A stretch of DNA of 38,385 bases, taken from the NCBI GenBank assembly GCA_003427395.1, contig BFEA01000233.1:99725-138109 (forward strand). Direction: 5' to 3'. Positions within the stretch are counted from its first letter, which is position 1. Every line of letters starts with the position of its first letter. Positions 38,068 through 38,385 of the stretch are shown in pieces. Both the position numbers and the translations under genes were made by a program. Below the pieces are notes generated by a model. It saw nothing but the letters and a program-made list of their open reading frames with translations, did no database searches and was not told where the DNA came from. Origin of the DNA: Chara braunii (lineage: Eukaryota > Streptophyta > Charophyceae > Charales > Characeae).

Positions 38068-38385
38068 GGAGGGGCCCTGCTCAGTTTGTAAGGCACACAA
38101 ATGGCATTCAGGAGGTCTTGGGTTTAATTCCCATTGGCCTCATGTACCTTCCTGGGCAAGCTTGGTGCCTGCCACCTAGAGATAGGCCGTTGGTCCCCCC
38201 AAGTGGCATTTAGCGGAGCCTGTTCACATGGGGAGGGGACTGGACGGTGTCGGGCGCATCGGTCCGGCACCGCACGGGGGCAGCGCGGGACCCTCCCGGC
38301 CGCGTCACGCAGGAGTTGGTTTTTAAAACCCTTCGTCGCAATATACATGGAGCTTCCACAAGCCGCTCCGGCCGAGTGCGCCAGC
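38068..38385 (+). mobile_element. tRNA-headed SINE with terminal module, runs off window
   Basis: The head (about 38071-38140) has CTGCTCAGTTTGTAAGGCA as box A and a T-arm TGGG-TTTAATT-CCCA with a canonical 7-nt loop and box B. The ends GAGGGGCC and GGCCTC can pair like an acceptor stem. The body then carries CCTTCCTGGGCAAGCTTGGT. From about 38248 it carries the module GTGTCGGGCGCATCGGTCC, GGGACCCTCCCGGCCGCGT, CACGCAGGAG and CCGCTCCGGCCGAGTGCGCC, as found at 17738 and 20908. The 3' end lies outside the window. Confidence 0.7.

Noticed and set aside
1-38385. CRISPR-like array
   Set aside because: The repeated TTTCTAAG units have irregular spacing and degenerate cores, and the context is eukaryotic; no cas-like genes are present.

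Overview
The window looks like repeat-rich nuclear DNA of a green-lineage (streptophyte) eukaryote. The evidence is three U6 snRNA-derived sequences; in the two that keep it, the 3' half is of the plant type (GCATAAATC-AGAAATGGTCC-like). There is also a plant-type mitochondrial cytochrome b scrap, plant-style LINE ORF2 C-termini with a Cys/His motif, and very abundant MITEs, SINE-like heads and microsatellites. I cannot name the species; a charophyte or another non-angiosperm plant is a guess. I see no intact protein-coding gene. The longest open frames lie in decayed retroelements or low-complexity DNA.

Layout. 0-5 kb: two U6 retropseudogenes, one split by a foldback element, and nests of two MITE families inserted among LINE 3'-end scraps, microsatellites and a third foldback. 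5-6.3 kb: a cob NUMT, a tRNA-like SINE and another foldback. 6.7-11.7 kb: two 420-bp direct repeats bracket a decayed minus-strand gag-like frame; an inverted-repeat element with GC-rich arms lies inside. 13.0-13.3 kb: a sequencing-library junction adapter, an N gap and a GA run, so the join there is suspect. 14.3-21.1 kb: two diverged copies of a 3-3.6 kb noncoding element, separated by a second GC-arm element. 21-25 kb: an RNA-polymerase-subunit-like exon scrap, tandem repeats, a chain of perfect hairpins and an LTR-like end. 25.9-27.6 kb: four small hairpins and a third GC-arm element. 28.4-37 kb: at least four truncated, stop-riddled copies of one LINE family plus 200-bp tandem repeats. 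37-38.4 kb: a foldback, a poly(A)-tailed retroposon and a U6/tRNA-SINE chimera.

The main theme is structural. In several unrelated element families a constant core or loop is flanked by arms that differ between copies but stay self-complementary within each copy. It is seen in about 20 hairpins carrying a TTTCTAAG core, four hairpins with a common loop, the LINE 3'-UTR stem-loops (loop CTCNTAY), the GC-arm elements and the first MITE family. This is either selection for RNA/DNA structure or arm-to-arm copying through hairpin intermediates. It is the signal I would test first.

No operon-like or pathway logic can be read here. The elements are related by insertion (MITE in U6, MITE in a LINE 3' UTR), by probable template switching (U6 joined to a tRNA-SINE), and by a shared terminal module used both by the long noncoding element and by the SINE. 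All pairings and similarities were found by eye and none has been scored by software.
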